In this document: positions 25,643 through 35,546 of the stretch, piece after piece
Layout: each line of letters opens with the position of its first letter
Position numbering within the stretch: position 1 is the stretch's first letter
NCBI GenBank assembly: GCA_938015295.1
Contig: CALLQB010000072.1
Span: 62,001-126,000 of the forward strand
Origin: an uncultured Acidimicrobiales bacterium
Lineage (GTDB): Bacteria; Actinomycetota; Acidimicrobiia; Acidimicrobiales; SHLQ01
Direction of reading: 5' to 3'
DNA: 64,000 nucleotides
Made by a program: the position numbers and the translations under genes
Notes under the pieces: model-generated
What the model saw: only the letters and a program-made list of their open reading frames with translations
What the model was told of the DNA's origin: nothing
Databases searched by the model: none

Positions 25643-27091
25643 TCACTCCATCGGCCAAATTTGGGGTCCTCCAAGCGTTTGCACACGCGGCACCGAAATC
25701 CATTCGACATCAAGGGCAGCGGCCGACCACGCTCCCCTGCCCGCAAGCGTCATCAACCCTTCGCCCGATTCGCTGCCAGCCGTTGGGTCAAACACTGTGG
25801 CCCGGCCGGTCTGGAGGTCGAATCTCACGCGAACAGCGAGCCGCGACGCCGTCCACGCACCCGGCGCCCTGCGTCGCACTATTTCGCACGCAGTTGGGCG
25901 AGACAGCGACAGTCGAACCTCGACGAACCGTTGGCCGATGTCAGCAACAACAGCGAGATTGAGTCGGCGGTCGACTAGCCGCTCGAGGCCGGACATGAGC
26001 TCGTACGTGCGTTCGCCGCCATTCGATGCCATCTCGAGGCTCACGATGTCGTTCGCACAACGCACAAGCGTCTGCAGCCGACCGATCGAGACAGCGACAG
26101 TGCGGCGCTGAGCTAGCGGGTCAACGCTCTGTATGCGGGCAACCCCACCAGCGACGCTGTTTGCAAGATGCCCGTCGATCCAACCGCCGATAGTCGGAAG
26201 CGGAAACTCTTCGAAACCAACCCGGTCGGCATAACCAACGCCGCCGCGAAAGAACGTGGCCACGAACCTCGAGCCGGTCTTGCCCTCGAGGCCCTGAAAG
26301 ATTCCCACCAACCATTCATCGCCATCGCCGTCGACCCAAAACGCTCCGCCACCGCTGTCGCCCGGCCGGCCGATACCCGCAAGCTCCTTTGCACAGAACT
26401 TGTTCGGTTCGCCGAACCCCCAGCCCTCGCTGAGATAGGGGCACGGGTATCGCGCAACCACGATTTCACCCGATCGCAGCATCGCGGTCTGGTGTCCCTC
26501 GCCAAGGCCGGTCTTTCCGAAACCTCGGACAGTCAGGTTCTTCGACTCGATCCACCTCGTTGGGTTGCTACGTGCGCTATCTGGAACAGTGGTCATTACC
26601 TCGACCGGCGTCGCATCGGCACTGGCGATAGTCGAGTCGAGCCTCAGCAGCACCATGTCGGTTGACCCCGGTACCGAATACTCCGACGCTTCGACCGTTG
26701 CGCGCGGATTTTGCTTGTCGACGCCGACCGAAACGGTGACGACTTTGGCAAGCGGATAGAACCGGTCTGGGCGCTCCCAGTCGATAAACCCAAATCGTGT
26801 CGCCATCGATTCGCCGAACTTTTCGGCGTACTCCGGCCTGGCATCTGCGGCGTCGAGACAGTGCAGGGCCGACAGCACCAGATCGGGGGCGACGAGCACG
26901 CCCGTGCAATTGCCGATCCACACCGACGCTCGAATCGACGCCACATCGGCCGCCTCCTCCCCTCGTTCGATTGCCCCGGCAGGGTTCGACAGAACCAGCA
27001 CAGAACCAGCCACGAGAAGAACCGCCACAAGCCCAGCCAGCCAGCCCGCCAGCAGAAAATGTCGACCTCGACTTTGGTTGCCAACCGCCAC
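25643..27091 (-). CDS. Secreted trypsin-like (S1 family) serine protease
   Basis: About 482 residues from a GTG start. It has a signal peptide or anchor (about 10-40, ending NPAGAIERGEEA), then an S1 protease domain (about 45-300) with the catalytic triad as His in LSALHCLD, Asp in STDMVLLRL and Ser in GRPGDSGGGAF. Cys pairs that could form disulfides are present. The C-terminal 170 or so residues have no recognised domain and are rich in Arg and Val. It would act outside the membrane on unknown substrates. A rho-independent terminator lies between it and the upstream glycosyltransferase operon. Confidence 0.86.
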   Translation of the reverse strand: MAVGNQSRGRHFLLAGWLAGLVAVLLVAGSVLVLSNPAGAIERGEEAADVASIRASVWIGNCTGVLVAPDLVLSALHCLDAADARPEYAEKFGESMATRFGFIDWERPDRFYPLAKVVTVSVGVDKQNPRATVEASEYSVPGSTDMVLLRLDSTIASADATPVEVMTTVPDSARSNPTRWIESKNLTVRGFGKTGLGEGHQTAMLRSGEIVVARYPCPYLSEGWGFGEPNKFCAKELAGIGRPGDSGGGAFWVDGDGDEWLVGIFQGLEGKTGSRFVATFFRGGVGYADRVGFEEFPLPTIGGWIDGHLANSVAGGVARIQSVDPLAQRRTVAVSIGRLQTLVRCANDIVSLEMASNGGERTYELMSGLERLVDRRLNLAVVADIGQRFVEVRLSLSRPTACEIVRRRAPGAWTASRLAVRVRFDLQTGRATVFDPTAGSESGEGLMTLAGRGAWSAAALDVEWISVPRVQTLGGPQIWPME

Positions 27092-27190
27092 GATGTGTTC
27101 CGTCCGCCCTGCTCCGCCATCTCGCCGGTGCGCGCAGGGTCGCCAAAGAGCAACTGCTGGTTGTGCAGCTCTTTCGGGTCCGCCGACCGG

Positions 27191-27215
27191 AAAAACCGGA
27201 CAGAACCTCTGTCCG
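27191..27215 (-). terminator. Rho-independent terminator of the PTPS-related / GtrA-GT2 operon
   Basis: On the minus strand CGGACAGA (27208-27215) and its complement (27197-27204) form an 8-bp stem with a 3-nt loop, followed by GGTTTTT (27191 onward). It lies about 107 nt after the GT2 stop codon. Confidence 0.65.
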
Positions 27216-27321
27216 TTTCACCTACATTTTGTGTGCTTGTGTACCTCTATCGAATGAGAGGGAGCGAAACCCTCGCAAGTAACAAGCGTTGTCAAACGCC
27301 CGAGCGTGGAAGCCGAGCGAT

Positions 27322-28551
27322 CTATTGCGGCAGAATCGTTGATGACGACGACGGTTGCCCGAACCTGGTTCCAGGACCCGGCAAATCGATCGTCGAAGGG
27401 TCGAGGTCGTACACGCCTCGCGCCGCCCATCGCCGAACCCTGAACAAGTCGGCAACCAAACGCCGGGTGTCGGCGACAAGCCGCACGGTCGAACGTTCCG
27501 AATTCTCTACGGTAACGGGTACCTCATGCAGCGAGAGTCGATACCGCTCGACGAGATGAAAGATTTCGACGTCGAAGGCGAAACCGTCGACCCGCCCCAA
27601 CCCGAACACCATCCGGGCAACGTCAGACCGGAACGCCTTGAGGCCACACTGGGTATCGCGATAATGACCGAGCAGAAGCGCGTGCGTGGCGAGGTTCACC
27701 AACCGGCCGCCGATCTCTCGAAGGCGACCCGCTTGGGCAAGCGTGGTCGTCGCCACGTGTTTGCGGTTGCCCACCACCACATCCCAACCGTTCTCGATCT
27801 CGACCACGAAGTTCTCAAGGAGTCGAGGCTGATAGGCCAGATCGGCGTCGAGGAACGCAATCGTGCGACCGGTTGCCGACAACACACCAGCGCGCACCGC
27901 GCCACCCTTCCCCTGGTTCTTTATCAGCTTCACCACGACCGCGCCCGAAGCCTCTGCGATGTCGGCGGTGGCGTCGCCCGAACCGTCGTCGACCACCACA
28001 ATCTCGACGCCGTTCGGGTCAAGATGATCAAGCTGTTCGTGAATGGTTCGAATGGTTCCGGCAATCCGGTCGGCTTCGCGGTAGGCGGGCACGACAACGG
28101 TGAGCCGGTAACCGCCGGGTGGCGTTGCCCGGTTCGCTGGAGAACTTTGTTCGTTCCGCACGACCCGCAGAAGCAGGAACCGGTACGCCATTGCGCGCAC
28201 CACTGCTGCGGCAGCAATAGCGATGATCTTGGACAACAGATGTCGGTCGCCAAGAACCGACAGCATGGCCATGTCGACAAGACCAGCAAGCATCGCGACA
28301 ACGACAAAGAGTCCGGGATAGTGCATCCAACGCACGAACGGATCGCGACGCATCCAGATGAGGCGGTGCAGCGCATACGAGACTGCCGCCGAAGTGATCA
28401 GCGCCACCAGATCGGACAACACAAGGCCTGAGCCCGACGTTCGCAAAAGGACGTACAGCCCGGCGTCGACTGCGGTCGCCGCTACACCTCCGAGGGCAAA
28501 CCAACGAAGTCCGGTGCGACCGAGGAGCGGAAGAGTCCGATCAGTATTCAT
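27322..28551 (-). CDS. GtrA-domain / family 2 glycosyltransferase fusion (polyprenyl-phosphate sugar transferase type)
   Basis: About 409 residues from the ATG at 28551. Residues about 12-135 form a GtrA-like four-helix membrane domain (LRWFALGGVAATAVDAGLY). Residues about 150-390 form a DPM1-like GT2 with VVVPAYREADRI, VVDDGSGDAT, the catalytic FLDADLAYQP and the acceptor-site TQCGLKAF. Such enzymes load a sugar on polyprenyl phosphate, and GtrA proteins are thought to help flip it. GtrA precedes GT2, the reverse of the usual fusion order. The start overlaps the end of the giant membrane protein gene by 11 nt; an upstream extension to 28956 lies inside that gene and is rejected. Confidence 0.85.
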   Translation of the reverse strand: MNTDRTLPLLGRTGLRWFALGGVAATAVDAGLYVLLRTSGSGLVLSDLVALITSAAVSYALHRLIWMRRDPFVRWMHYPGLFVVVAMLAGLVDMAMLSVLGDRHLLSKIIAIAAAAVVRAMAYRFLLLRVVRNEQSSPANRATPPGGYRLTVVVPAYREADRIAGTIRTIHEQLDHLDPNGVEIVVVDDGSGDATADIAEASGAVVVKLIKNQGKGGAVRAGVLSATGRTIAFLDADLAYQPRLLENFVVEIENGWDVVVGNRKHVATTTLAQAGRLREIGGRLVNLATHALLLGHYRDTQCGLKAFRSDVARMVFGLGRVDGFAFDVEIFHLVERYRLSLHEVPVTVENSERSTVRLVADTRRLVADLFRVRRWAARGVYDLDPSTIDLPGPGTRFGQPSSSSTILPQ

Positions 28552-31513
28552 GGGTTGGGTCGTCGGAGTCAGCCTCGCTGCCCGACGGCCAATCATCGTC
28601 TCGAGCCTCGGACTCGTCAGCCGAAGTAAACGGATCCACTCCACGGCTCGGCCCGACCTCATCGACGGCGATGTCGGGAAGACCGTCGGCCTCAAACTCG
28701 GCTTGGACACGCGCCAGCGCGTCGCGATATCCAGCAGCGTACGCGTCCTCGTCGACCACAGCGCCCGAGGAGGCACCGATGCCAGCGCCGACCGCCGCGC
28801 CTGTCGGCACTCCGGCGCGGCCAGTATCGCCGGTGTCGCCAGTGCTTGCTGGACCTTCGAGATCAACCCCTGCGGTAAGCCACGATGCGACCGGATCGAA
28901 CAGCGGGGCATCGGGGCGGCTGTCGCGCCGCGAGAGCAGCACAAGTCCGACAACACCGAGAGCCGTTAGCAGCCACGATAGGTACTCGACCCAAGTGTGG
29001 CCGTAACTCAACGTCACCTCGGTGCTCGTCGGCACCACAACCATCAGGTTCGGCGTCACTCTGAACGGACCTTCAGCACCATTGGCTTTCCAGTTCGGGA
29101 AGTACGACGCCTTTACCAGCACCGGGCTACCAACCTGGTCGACATCGAACGAAATGGTATTGGTTGACGCCACGATATTTGAGACCTGCACCGCAGCGAC
29201 CGGTTCACGCACAAGATCAGCTGATGGCACCACACCACCCCAGCGCTTCGGCGGCTCTGCTTCGCCCTCGGCCAGTGGCGGGCCGACGACCTCGATCATG
29301 TCGATCCGCTGCCACTCGTCGGGCCCGTCGGCAGCGAGGAAGACATCCTGGTTCGAAGGCTGCTGGAAGAATTCGACGCCGACGTCGAGCCATTCGTCCT
29401 GTGCAGGCCCGACGTTGGTCATGACAGCCGGTGCGAAACCAAGCGGGCTCACCAACTCCGATCCGGCGACACCAAACGCAACCCAAGGCCCGCTCGTGGC
29501 AAGTTCCGCCAGATCGGGATGTGCCCGCGCTGCGTTGACCGCCAGATCGCTGAATGCCAGGTAGTACTTGACGCCATAGAGCTGCAGATGATCGACACCA
29601 AGGTTGATATCGAAATCGCTGTAGGGCAGATCTCGTTGGGCACGTGAGTTGCTTTCGCCCAACTCTGATTGCATGAGGAAGTGATACGGAACGCTCGCCG
29701 ACGACTCAAAGTACAGCCCTTCCATCGAGCCAATGCAGCCATCGGTAAAGTGCGGCAACAACATCGGTGCCATCGTCGTGCCATACCGGTTGAGTTCGCT
29801 CGAAAACTCCCACAACGATCGGCCACAACCCTGCTGTTGACCAATGCCGTCCATATCGACCATCAGCTGCCGGAACTCGGCCCAGCCGCCGCCGCTCGCG
29901 TCGCCGGTCTTTGCTTGGTACCCCGAGAAGTTCCAATCCGACCAGCCCGGCACGTATGACCGATCGGTGGTTTCCAGGGGACCCCACGAGTAGACGCCGT
30001 TTCCGTCGCGAGACCCGCCGGGAAGCGCTCCGAGCGGCAGGCCGAGAGCTACAAATATGGCCAGGAAGGTCATCAGTGCGCCAGAGGCTCGGAATGCTCT
30101 TCGCACCACCGAGTCTGTCGAAATCCCTTGGGCGATCATGCGAAGAAGCAACGCGATGCCTAGCCCGGCGAGGAGGTACACACTGAGGTAATAGAACGGC
30201 AACAGACGCGCATTCCAGAGCCGGCTCTGGGGCGCGAAGCGGAATCCGGCAGCGCCAACCGCGGCTGCAAGCGCGAGCACCACGCCAAGGCGGTTCCGAC
30301 TGATAATCGACAGCACAAGACCCACCAGCCCAACGATGAATACCAGTTGGAACGGTGGACTATTGAGCAGCGTGTCGGCCGGGTTGAGGTTGTTTCGGCT
30401 GAAGAGATAGTTGGTGTAGGTCGTCAGCTTTTCCCAACCCATGTCATTGAGAAGTTCGCGACGAAGCAAGAATGGCCCGAGCCAAAACGCCGACAGCAAC
30501 ACACCGCAGACCCCAATGCCCACCGAGTTCAGGGTTTGTCGGCGACCTACGCGGACGGTCAGCATGATGATTGCGACCACGGCTGCGAACGCTGCCGGGA
30601 TCAGATGGCAAAGAAGGGTGACTGCATAGAGCACCGTGGCCCACCCACGGTTCCGCCCCGTGTCGAGCGCCCGTTGAAACATCCCCAAGAACACAAGCGA
30701 CAAACTAAGGCTGATCGAAAAGGCGAACTCCCCCGCCATCGTCGACGCAGCGTTACCGCCATAAATGTTGAACGACCGGTCGAAGATAAACGGCAGCGTC
30801 GCCACCGCTAGCAGTGGTGGAATCGGGAACGGCATGTTTGACAGACGTCCGAGCGCCCACCCAGAAATCGGCATCGTGACCAGGCCGCTAACCGCGACGA
30901 TTTTGAAGGCCACGCCATACGGGACGCCGATGGCCAGCACCGCAAGAATGGTGACCACAACTGCCACTGCGTGCGATCGTGCACCTTCGAGAAGTCCGCG
31001 GCGATCGGCGATCGTAACGATGCCAGCAAGAGCGATCAGTACCAGCACTGACAGGACAGGATGCAGCCCGACGTTGAGAGCGACGATCACCAACGACGGC
31101 AGCACCATATAGAACTGGTAGGCGGGAAACCCTGCGTACCAATCGGGGGTCCATCCCGACAGGCGAAGGTTCGGCAGCAGTTCGTCGCGCAGGAAAGCTG
31201 GGCCCCAGACGTGGGCACCCATGTCGCCGCCGGTTGGCAGCGTGTCTTTCAGCAAGAGTCCCGGGTGCATCTCGACGAGTACAAAAATTGCCGAAGCTGC
31301 GACGATCAGAAACGAGACGACCCCTTCGAGAGTCGGCGGGTTGGCAAACAGGCCAGCCGGGTTGCGGTCGGGTGTGCCGGGATCGTCGCCCGCCGGGTTG
31401 TGATCGACTGGCTCTATGCCAACGTCGACAGGATCCTCGACGTCGGGAAGATCGCCGATACCGCTTGGCGGTTCGGGCGTGGCAGACGACGGAGGAGAAG
31501 TTGTCGATGACAT
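28541..31513 (-). CDS. Giant membrane protein, 6-pyruvoyl-tetrahydropterin-synthase-related (GT-C-like) family
   Basis: A 990-residue protein with a hydrophilic N terminus, about 13 membrane segments (roughly 45-480), a large extracytoplasmic region (about 490-780), one more membrane segment near 800, and an acidic cytoplasmic tail. The first loop, with LPTGGDMGAHVWGPAFL and LSGWTPDWYAGFPAYQFY, is the signature of the PTPS-related membrane domain, which resembles GT-C glycosyltransferases with an acidic first-loop residue. It is not a pterin enzyme. The downstream GtrA-GT2 probably supplies its lipid-linked sugar donor. The tail includes a TGDTGDTG triplet repeat. Confidence 0.8.
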   Translation of the reverse strand: MSSTTSPPSSATPEPPSGIGDLPDVEDPVDVGIEPVDHNPAGDDPGTPDRNPAGLFANPPTLEGVVSFLIVAASAIFVLVEMHPGLLLKDTLPTGGDMGAHVWGPAFLRDELLPNLRLSGWTPDWYAGFPAYQFYMVLPSLVIVALNVGLHPVLSVLVLIALAGIVTIADRRGLLEGARSHAVAVVVTILAVLAIGVPYGVAFKIVAVSGLVTMPISGWALGRLSNMPFPIPPLLAVATLPFIFDRSFNIYGGNAASTMAGEFAFSISLSLSLVFLGMFQRALDTGRNRGWATVLYAVTLLCHLIPAAFAAVVAIIMLTVRVGRRQTLNSVGIGVCGVLLSAFWLGPFLLRRELLNDMGWEKLTTYTNYLFSRNNLNPADTLLNSPPFQLVFIVGLVGLVLSIISRNRLGVVLALAAAVGAAGFRFAPQSRLWNARLLPFYYLSVYLLAGLGIALLLRMIAQGISTDSVVRRAFRASGALMTFLAIFVALGLPLGALPGGSRDGNGVYSWGPLETTDRSYVPGWSDWNFSGYQAKTGDASGGGWAEFRQLMVDMDGIGQQQGCGRSLWEFSSELNRYGTTMAPMLLPHFTDGCIGSMEGLYFESSASVPYHFLMQSELGESNSRAQRDLPYSDFDINLGVDHLQLYGVKYYLAFSDLAVNAARAHPDLAELATSGPWVAFGVAGSELVSPLGFAPAVMTNVGPAQDEWLDVGVEFFQQPSNQDVFLAADGPDEWQRIDMIEVVGPPLAEGEAEPPKRWGGVVPSADLVREPVAAVQVSNIVASTNTISFDVDQVGSPVLVKASYFPNWKANGAEGPFRVTPNLMVVVPTSTEVTLSYGHTWVEYLSWLLTALGVVGLVLLSRRDSRPDAPLFDPVASWLTAGVDLEGPASTGDTGDTGRAGVPTGAAVGAGIGASSGAVVDEDAYAAGYRDALARVQAEFEADGLPDIAVDEVGPSRGVDPFTSADESEARDDDWPSGSEADSDDPTHEY

Positions 31514-31586
31514 GAGCCGATTCAGTTTCGCACCGGGAAGAGGAGTTGCGGTGGCGCGCCTCCCCGCATCGTAGCGATGTGGCCGG

Positions 31587-31790
31587 CTAACGACGTCGGT
31601 TCTGGTCTGCTACGACCGAGATTTCTTCGAGAACCTCGCCAAGCGCGGCGGGGACTCCGTCGGCTTCCCAGAAGCGACGGTCACATTTTGAACACGACGA
31701 CAGTCGTCGCGTGGCCTCGCCAATCTTGAGATCGATTGAGACGAGGCGTCCACCACATTTACAGTTGTTTCCCGACATCTTTCCCGACAT
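31587..31790 (-). CDS. Small zinc-ribbon protein
   Basis: About 67 residues from the ATG at 31790, preceded by a GAGGAGC ribosome site; an ATG four codons in is an alternative. Two Cys pairs, CKCGG near residue 10 and CSKC near 33, form a treble-clef or ribbon-like zinc site. The rest is short and acidic. No partner is evident. The longer upstream reading frame has no support. Confidence 0.6.
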   Translation of the reverse strand: MSGKMSGNNCKCGGRLVSIDLKIGEATRRLSSCSKCDRRFWEADGVPAALGEVLEEISVVADQNRRR

Positions 31791-31934
31791 GGTGCTGCTC
31801 CTCAAGTGTGCGACAGGACTGGGTGGAGTCCAATCGGCAACCGAGGTCCAGCAGCGAGCAGTCGACCACAGGAAGGGCCGGACGGCCCACGACATCTGGG
31901 TGAAACGGCAGGTCCGGCGACCCGAAGGGTGCGT

Positions 31935-32804
31935 TTACAACAACACGAGCGCTACAACGGTGACTGCGTTAAAGCCCATATGCGTGAAGATTGCGGGGCC
32001 GAGGCGTCCGAAGTACTTGAACACCGCGCCAACAATCATGCCGAACATCAGCAGAGCCGGGAACTGCAGCACCTGAAAGTGTGTGAGCGCGAAAAGAAGC
32101 GATGCGATGATCCACGCCGGCCAAAAGCCGATCCAACGATCGAGGTTGTGCTGCACGAATCCGCGGAAGAACAGTTCTTCAACGACGGGTGCGCCGACCA
32201 CGACCATCAACCCAAGCACGATCAGGTCGAACGGATCGTTCGCTCGGTCGGTAATTGCACGCGCGGCCTCGCTCACGTCTTGTTCACCAATGAATTGAAA
32301 CACGATGAAATACAACGCTGGAACCGCCAACAGTTGTGCGCCGATACCGATTGCAAGACCGGTCGGCACGTCGGCGGCCGTAAACCGGGCGAGACAATCG
32401 TTCACCAGGCCGCGGCCAAACAGTCGGCTCACCAAAATCGGAGCCCCCGCCAGTCCAATCCATAACGGGATCTGCAACAGGCCGCTAAGCGACAACGGTG
32501 GAAAACGGACCTCGAGGGGAACCCCAGCTTGGCTCTGCGCCAGAGCGCGACCGATAGCTGCGCCTTCCGCAGTGCTGTCGTAGCCGCTCAATACCGCCAG
32601 GCCGACGGTGCCGCTCAGCAAGATCCCGACGATCAGACCAACAAACGCGGCACCGATAGCGAACGCCGGGGTGTACCCCGGGTCACTTGCATCTTGGGTG
32701 TTTCCGGGGTCTGGCGTGTCACCACCGCTGGCCGCGGTCAGTGTTCTAGCTCGCTTGTTGCAGCGGACCTGGCAACGCGCCAGCAGTTCGGGCCGGTGCC
32801 GCAT
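31935..32804 (-). CDS. CPBP-family intramembrane glutamic protease
   Basis: About 289 residues with some seven or eight membrane segments. Motif 1 EELFFRG (Glu-Glu and Arg), motif 2 ALTHFQ and motif 3 FTHMGFN identify the Abi/CPBP (Rce1-like) family, which cleaves membrane proteins or processes prenylated peptides. The start is uncertain: the only ATG between the first hydrophobic segment and 32855 is at 32804, which places the first 59 nt inside DUF3499. The overlap suggests coupling to that gene. Confidence 0.83.
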   Translation of the reverse strand: MRHRPELLARCQVRCNKRARTLTAASGGDTPDPGNTQDASDPGYTPAFAIGAAFVGLIVGILLSGTVGLAVLSGYDSTAEGAAIGRALAQSQAGVPLEVRFPPLSLSGLLQIPLWIGLAGAPILVSRLFGRGLVNDCLARFTAADVPTGLAIGIGAQLLAVPALYFIVFQFIGEQDVSEAARAITDRANDPFDLIVLGLMVVVGAPVVEELFFRGFVQHNLDRWIGFWPAWIIASLLFALTHFQVLQFPALLMFGMIVGAVFKYFGRLGPAIFTHMGFNAVTVVALVLL

Positions 32805-32994
32805 GTCGCTGGTCTTCAAGTGTCCAGCCCTTGGGCACGACCATGGCGTCCGCATGGCGGAGGCAGATGTCGTGTGTCATGGGATGACCATCGATGTGCA
32901 GGTGCTCAACCCACACCGTCGCCGTTTCGTACTGGTACGAGAGTGTGGCGGCAGCGAGATTGTCGCAGGTGGGTTTTGCGCAGTGCCGGGACAT
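32746..32994 (-). CDS. DUF3499 family protein
   Basis: About 82 residues from the ATG at 32994. MSRHCAKPTCDNLAAATLSY, YDICLRHA-like (HDICLRHADAM) and PKGWTLEDQR are hallmarks of this actinobacterium-specific family, with a Cys pair and His/Cys residues that look like a metal site. In many actinobacteria DUF3499 lies near phosphomannomutase, ahcY, DUF5719 and GT2 genes, and the same neighbours are here. Function is unknown. A TAGATT box 7 nt before the ATG suggests a leaderless transcript, divergent from ftsH. Confidence 0.85.
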   Translation of the reverse strand: MSRHCAKPTCDNLAAATLSYQYETATVWVEHLHIDGHPMTHDICLRHADAMVVPKGWTLEDQRHAAPARTAGALPGPLQQAS

Positions 32995-33001
32995 GTCAGG
33001 C

Positions 33002-33007
33002 AATCTA
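33002..33007 (-). promoter_or_regulatory. -10 box of a leaderless promoter (DUF3499)
   Basis: TAGATT on the minus strand, 7 nt (GCCTGAC) before the ATG at 32994. Confidence 0.55.
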
Positions 33008-33089
33008 CCGAGATTCCGACGCAAAGCGGCGGATAGCACACGACCAGCAAATCAAGCCGATTCGCGGCCCCAAGCGGTGCTGGTCGCCC

Positions 33090-33095
33090 TACGAT
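33090..33095 (+). promoter_or_regulatory. -10 box of a leaderless promoter (ftsH)
   Basis: TACGAT, 6 nt (GGTTCT) before the ATG at 33102; no ribosome site. Confidence 0.55.
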
Positions 33096-33101
33096 GGTTC
33101 T

Positions 33102-35087
33102 ATGGCAGATAATCCCCTTCAACAGCCTGACTCCGGCGAGCGCCCTAAAGGGGCCCGCGCCGACCAAGGTTGGCCCCGTTGGGCAATGTGGCTTCTCGGC
33201 GGAATCGTCGTTGGCCTCATCGCACTTTCACTTCTGAACCCCGCTTCGAACGCTACAGAAATCACCTACAGCGAGTTCGTCGAATACGTCGAGGACGGCT
33301 TCGTCAAAGAGGTCGTCATCAACTCCCAGACCGGCTTCATCGAAGGCGAATATTCCGAAGCCTTCGAAGGCAACGAGTCTGGCAGCGATACCTTCGTGAC
33401 CACCGGGAACGATGAGTTCAGCGATATCGACCGCGACCTCTTTGTAGAAAAGAACGTCGCGTATCGTTTCGTGAACCCGCAACCCGGCTTCCTGGCGTCG
33501 TGGCTTCCACTTCTATTGCCTATTAGCCTCCTCATTTTGTTCTTCTGGTGGATGCAACGCCGGGCGCAAGGCCAGATGGGCGGCATAATGTCGATCGGCC
33601 GTTCGAAAGCCAAGACCTACTCAACCGAACGTCCGGGCACCACGTTCGAAGACGTTGCCGGCTACGCCGGCGTCAAAGAGGAGATCAACGAGGTCGTCGA
33701 CTTTCTCAAGAACCCGGGCCGTTTCGCTGAAATTGGTGCCCGGAGCCCCAAGGGCATCTTGTTGGTCGGTCCTCCAGGAACCGGTAAAACCCTCATCGCT
33801 AGAGCGGTCGCCGGCGAAGCTGGTGTCCCCTTTCTTTCGGTTACCGGCTCTGACTTCATGGAAATGTTCGTCGGCGTCGGCGCAAGCCGAGTTCGTGACC
33901 TTTTCGACTCCGCCCGCAAAATGGGCAAAGCAATAATTTTCGTCGATGAGATCGACTCGATCGGCCGCAAACGGGGCGCCGGTCTTGGCGGCGGACACGA
34001 CGAACGCGAGCAGACACTCAACCAAATGCTCTCGGAGATGGACGGCTTTGAGGCCCACGAAGGCATCGTGATGATCGCCGCGACCAACCGTCCCGACATT
34101 CTCGATCCAGCCCTGCTGCGCCCGGGCCGCTTCGACCGGCAGGTCATCGTGCCCCTTCCCGAGCTCGACGATCGCCGCCAAATCCTCGACGTGCATGTGC
34201 GAGGGCGCAAGATCGACAGCGATGTCGATCTCGACCTCGTTGCCCGAGGCACGCCGGGTATGAGCGGCGCCGATCTCGCAAACCTGGTCAACGAAGCTGC
34301 ACTTCACGCGGTGCGGGGCGGCGACAACGTCATCCGGGCAAGCCATTTTGACTCAGCGCGCGACCGGGTCCTGATGGGCGCCAAACGCGAATCCACCGCA
34401 TTGTCGGAGTCCGAGAAGGAAGCGGTGGCCTACCACGAGTCGGGCCACGCCCTGTGCGCAGCGCTGCTTCCCACCGCCGATCCGCTGCACAAGGTCACCA
34501 TCATTCCGTCGGGAATGGCACTCGGTGTGACCATGCAGCTGCCCGAAGAGGAGCGACACATCTACCGCCAGGACTACATCGAAGATCGTCTTGTCGTCAT
34601 GCTTGGCGGCCGTATGGCCGAGGAGCTTGTCTTCGGTATTGGGTCAACTGGCGCCAACGACGATCTCGTTCGCGGCACAGAGATGGCCACCAAGATGGTC
34701 CGCGAATGGGGCATGAGCGAAGTCATTGGCCCCATGGCTTGGGGCTCGCAGGGACAGGTTTTTCTCGGCGACGAAATGATGAGCACCAAGGACTACAGCG
34801 ACGACACTGCGCGGGTTATCGACAAAGAGATCCAACGGATTCTTCGCGATCAAGAGACCCGTTGCCGCGAGCTACTCACCGAGAACCGCAACGCACTCGA
34901 CCTGCTGGCTCGTCAACTACTTGAACACGAGACCATCAGCGGCGCCGAAGTAGACCGTCTTATCGACGTCGCCAACGCACCCGGACCAGGGTCGACGACG
35001 AGCGACACCGACGACACGGGTCTTGTCGCCAACACCGGCGCTGCCGTGCTTGGTGTGGGTGCCGACACTCCTGAATCGTCCTCGTAG
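33102..35087 (+). CDS. ftsH: ATP-dependent zinc metalloprotease FtsH
   Basis: About 661 residues. Two membrane segments (about 28-46 and 130-150) flank a periplasmic domain. Then come the AAA ATPase with Walker A GPPGTGKT near 223 and Walker [11 protein letters not shown], the SRH with two Arg (RPGRFDR), and the M41 protease with zinc motif HESGH near 445. It degrades misassembled membrane proteins. The C-terminal tail carries TTSDTDDTG, another DT-triplet stretch. The start at 33102 is chosen for the MADN start and the TANNNT box; the frame upstream overlaps DUF3499 on the other strand. Confidence 0.96.
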   Translation: MADNPLQQPDSGERPKGARADQGWPRWAMWLLGGIVVGLIALSLLNPASNATEITYSEFVEYVEDGFVKEVVINSQTGFIEGEYSEAFEGNESGSDTFVTTGNDEFSDIDRDLFVEKNVAYRFVNPQPGFLASWLPLLLPISLLILFFWWMQRRAQGQMGGIMSIGRSKAKTYSTERPGTTFEDVAGYAGVKEEINEVVDFLKNPGRFAEIGARSPKGILLVGPPGTGKTLIARAVAGEAGVPFLSVTGSDFMEMFVGVGASRVRDLFDSARKMGKAIIFVDEIDSIGRKRGAGLGGGHDEREQTLNQMLSEMDGFEAHEGIVMIAATNRPDILDPALLRPGRFDRQVIVPLPELDDRRQILDVHVRGRKIDSDVDLDLVARGTPGMSGADLANLVNEAALHAVRGGDNVIRASHFDSARDRVLMGAKRESTALSESEKEAVAYHESGHALCAALLPTADPLHKVTIIPSGMALGVTMQLPEEERHIYRQDYIEDRLVVMLGGRMAEELVFGIGSTGANDDLVRGTEMATKMVREWGMSEVIGPMAWGSQGQVFLGDEMMSTKDYSDDTARVIDKEIQRILRDQETRCRELLTENRNALDLLARQLLEHETISGAEVDRLIDVANAPGPGSTTSDTDDTGLVANTGAAVLGVGADTPESSS

Positions 35088-35118
35088 AAACTCAACGCAC
35101 AACACCAAGGCTGTCCGT

Positions 35119-35532
35119 ATGGACCGACTCGTTCTTGCCGTCGTCATCATCGCCGTAGCGCTTGCCATTGCCTGGTTCGCGAAACGGCGGGCTCCCGATG
35201 CACCGGTTCGCACCGGCCATAGTGTGCCCGACCAGCTCGACCGCGACGACTTCAGCGAGCCCGACAAAGACTGGCTGGTTGCGGTCTTTACCGACGCCGG
35301 ATGCTCCTCGTGCGCAAAGGCGATCGATGTCGCCGCAGCTCTCGAAAGCAAGGCGGTTGCTGTGCAGACCGTTGAACTCTCGTCGGCACGTCGGCTACAC
35401 GAGCGCTACGCCATCGATGCGGTGCCCACGACCTGCGTCGTCGACGCGTCGGGCGTTGTGCGGGCGTCGTTTCTCGGGCCGCCAAGGGCAGCCGACCTGT
35501 GGGCTGCGGTCGCCGATCTTCGCGAGGACTAG
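35119..35532 (+). CDS. Membrane-anchored thioredoxin-like protein
   Basis: A 137-residue protein with one N-terminal membrane anchor (about 4-22) and a thioredoxin-fold domain with the redox motif CSSC (TDAGCSSCAKAI) near residue 58 and a cis-Pro segment AVPTTCVVD. It would act as a thiol-disulfide reductase or oxidase outside the membrane. It follows ftsH by 31 nt and is probably co-transcribed. An extra Cys right after the cis-Pro Thr is unusual. Confidence 0.8.
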   Translation: MDRLVLAVVIIAVALAIAWFAKRRAPDAPVRTGHSVPDQLDRDDFSEPDKDWLVAVFTDAGCSSCAKAIDVAAALESKAVAVQTVELSSARRLHERYAIDAVPTTCVVDASGVVRASFLGPPRAADLWAAVADLRED

Positions 35533-35546
35533 CGGCGTCGGCCCGT

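Noticed and set aside
28552-28956. N-terminal extension of the GtrA-GT2 protein
   Set aside because: It lies wholly inside the PTPS-related gene in another frame; GtrA similarity begins only after 28551.
32529-33101. N-terminal extension of FtsH
   Set aside because: It is antisense to DUF3499 and the CPBP gene; the FtsH start at 33102 is supported by a TANNNT box and family length.
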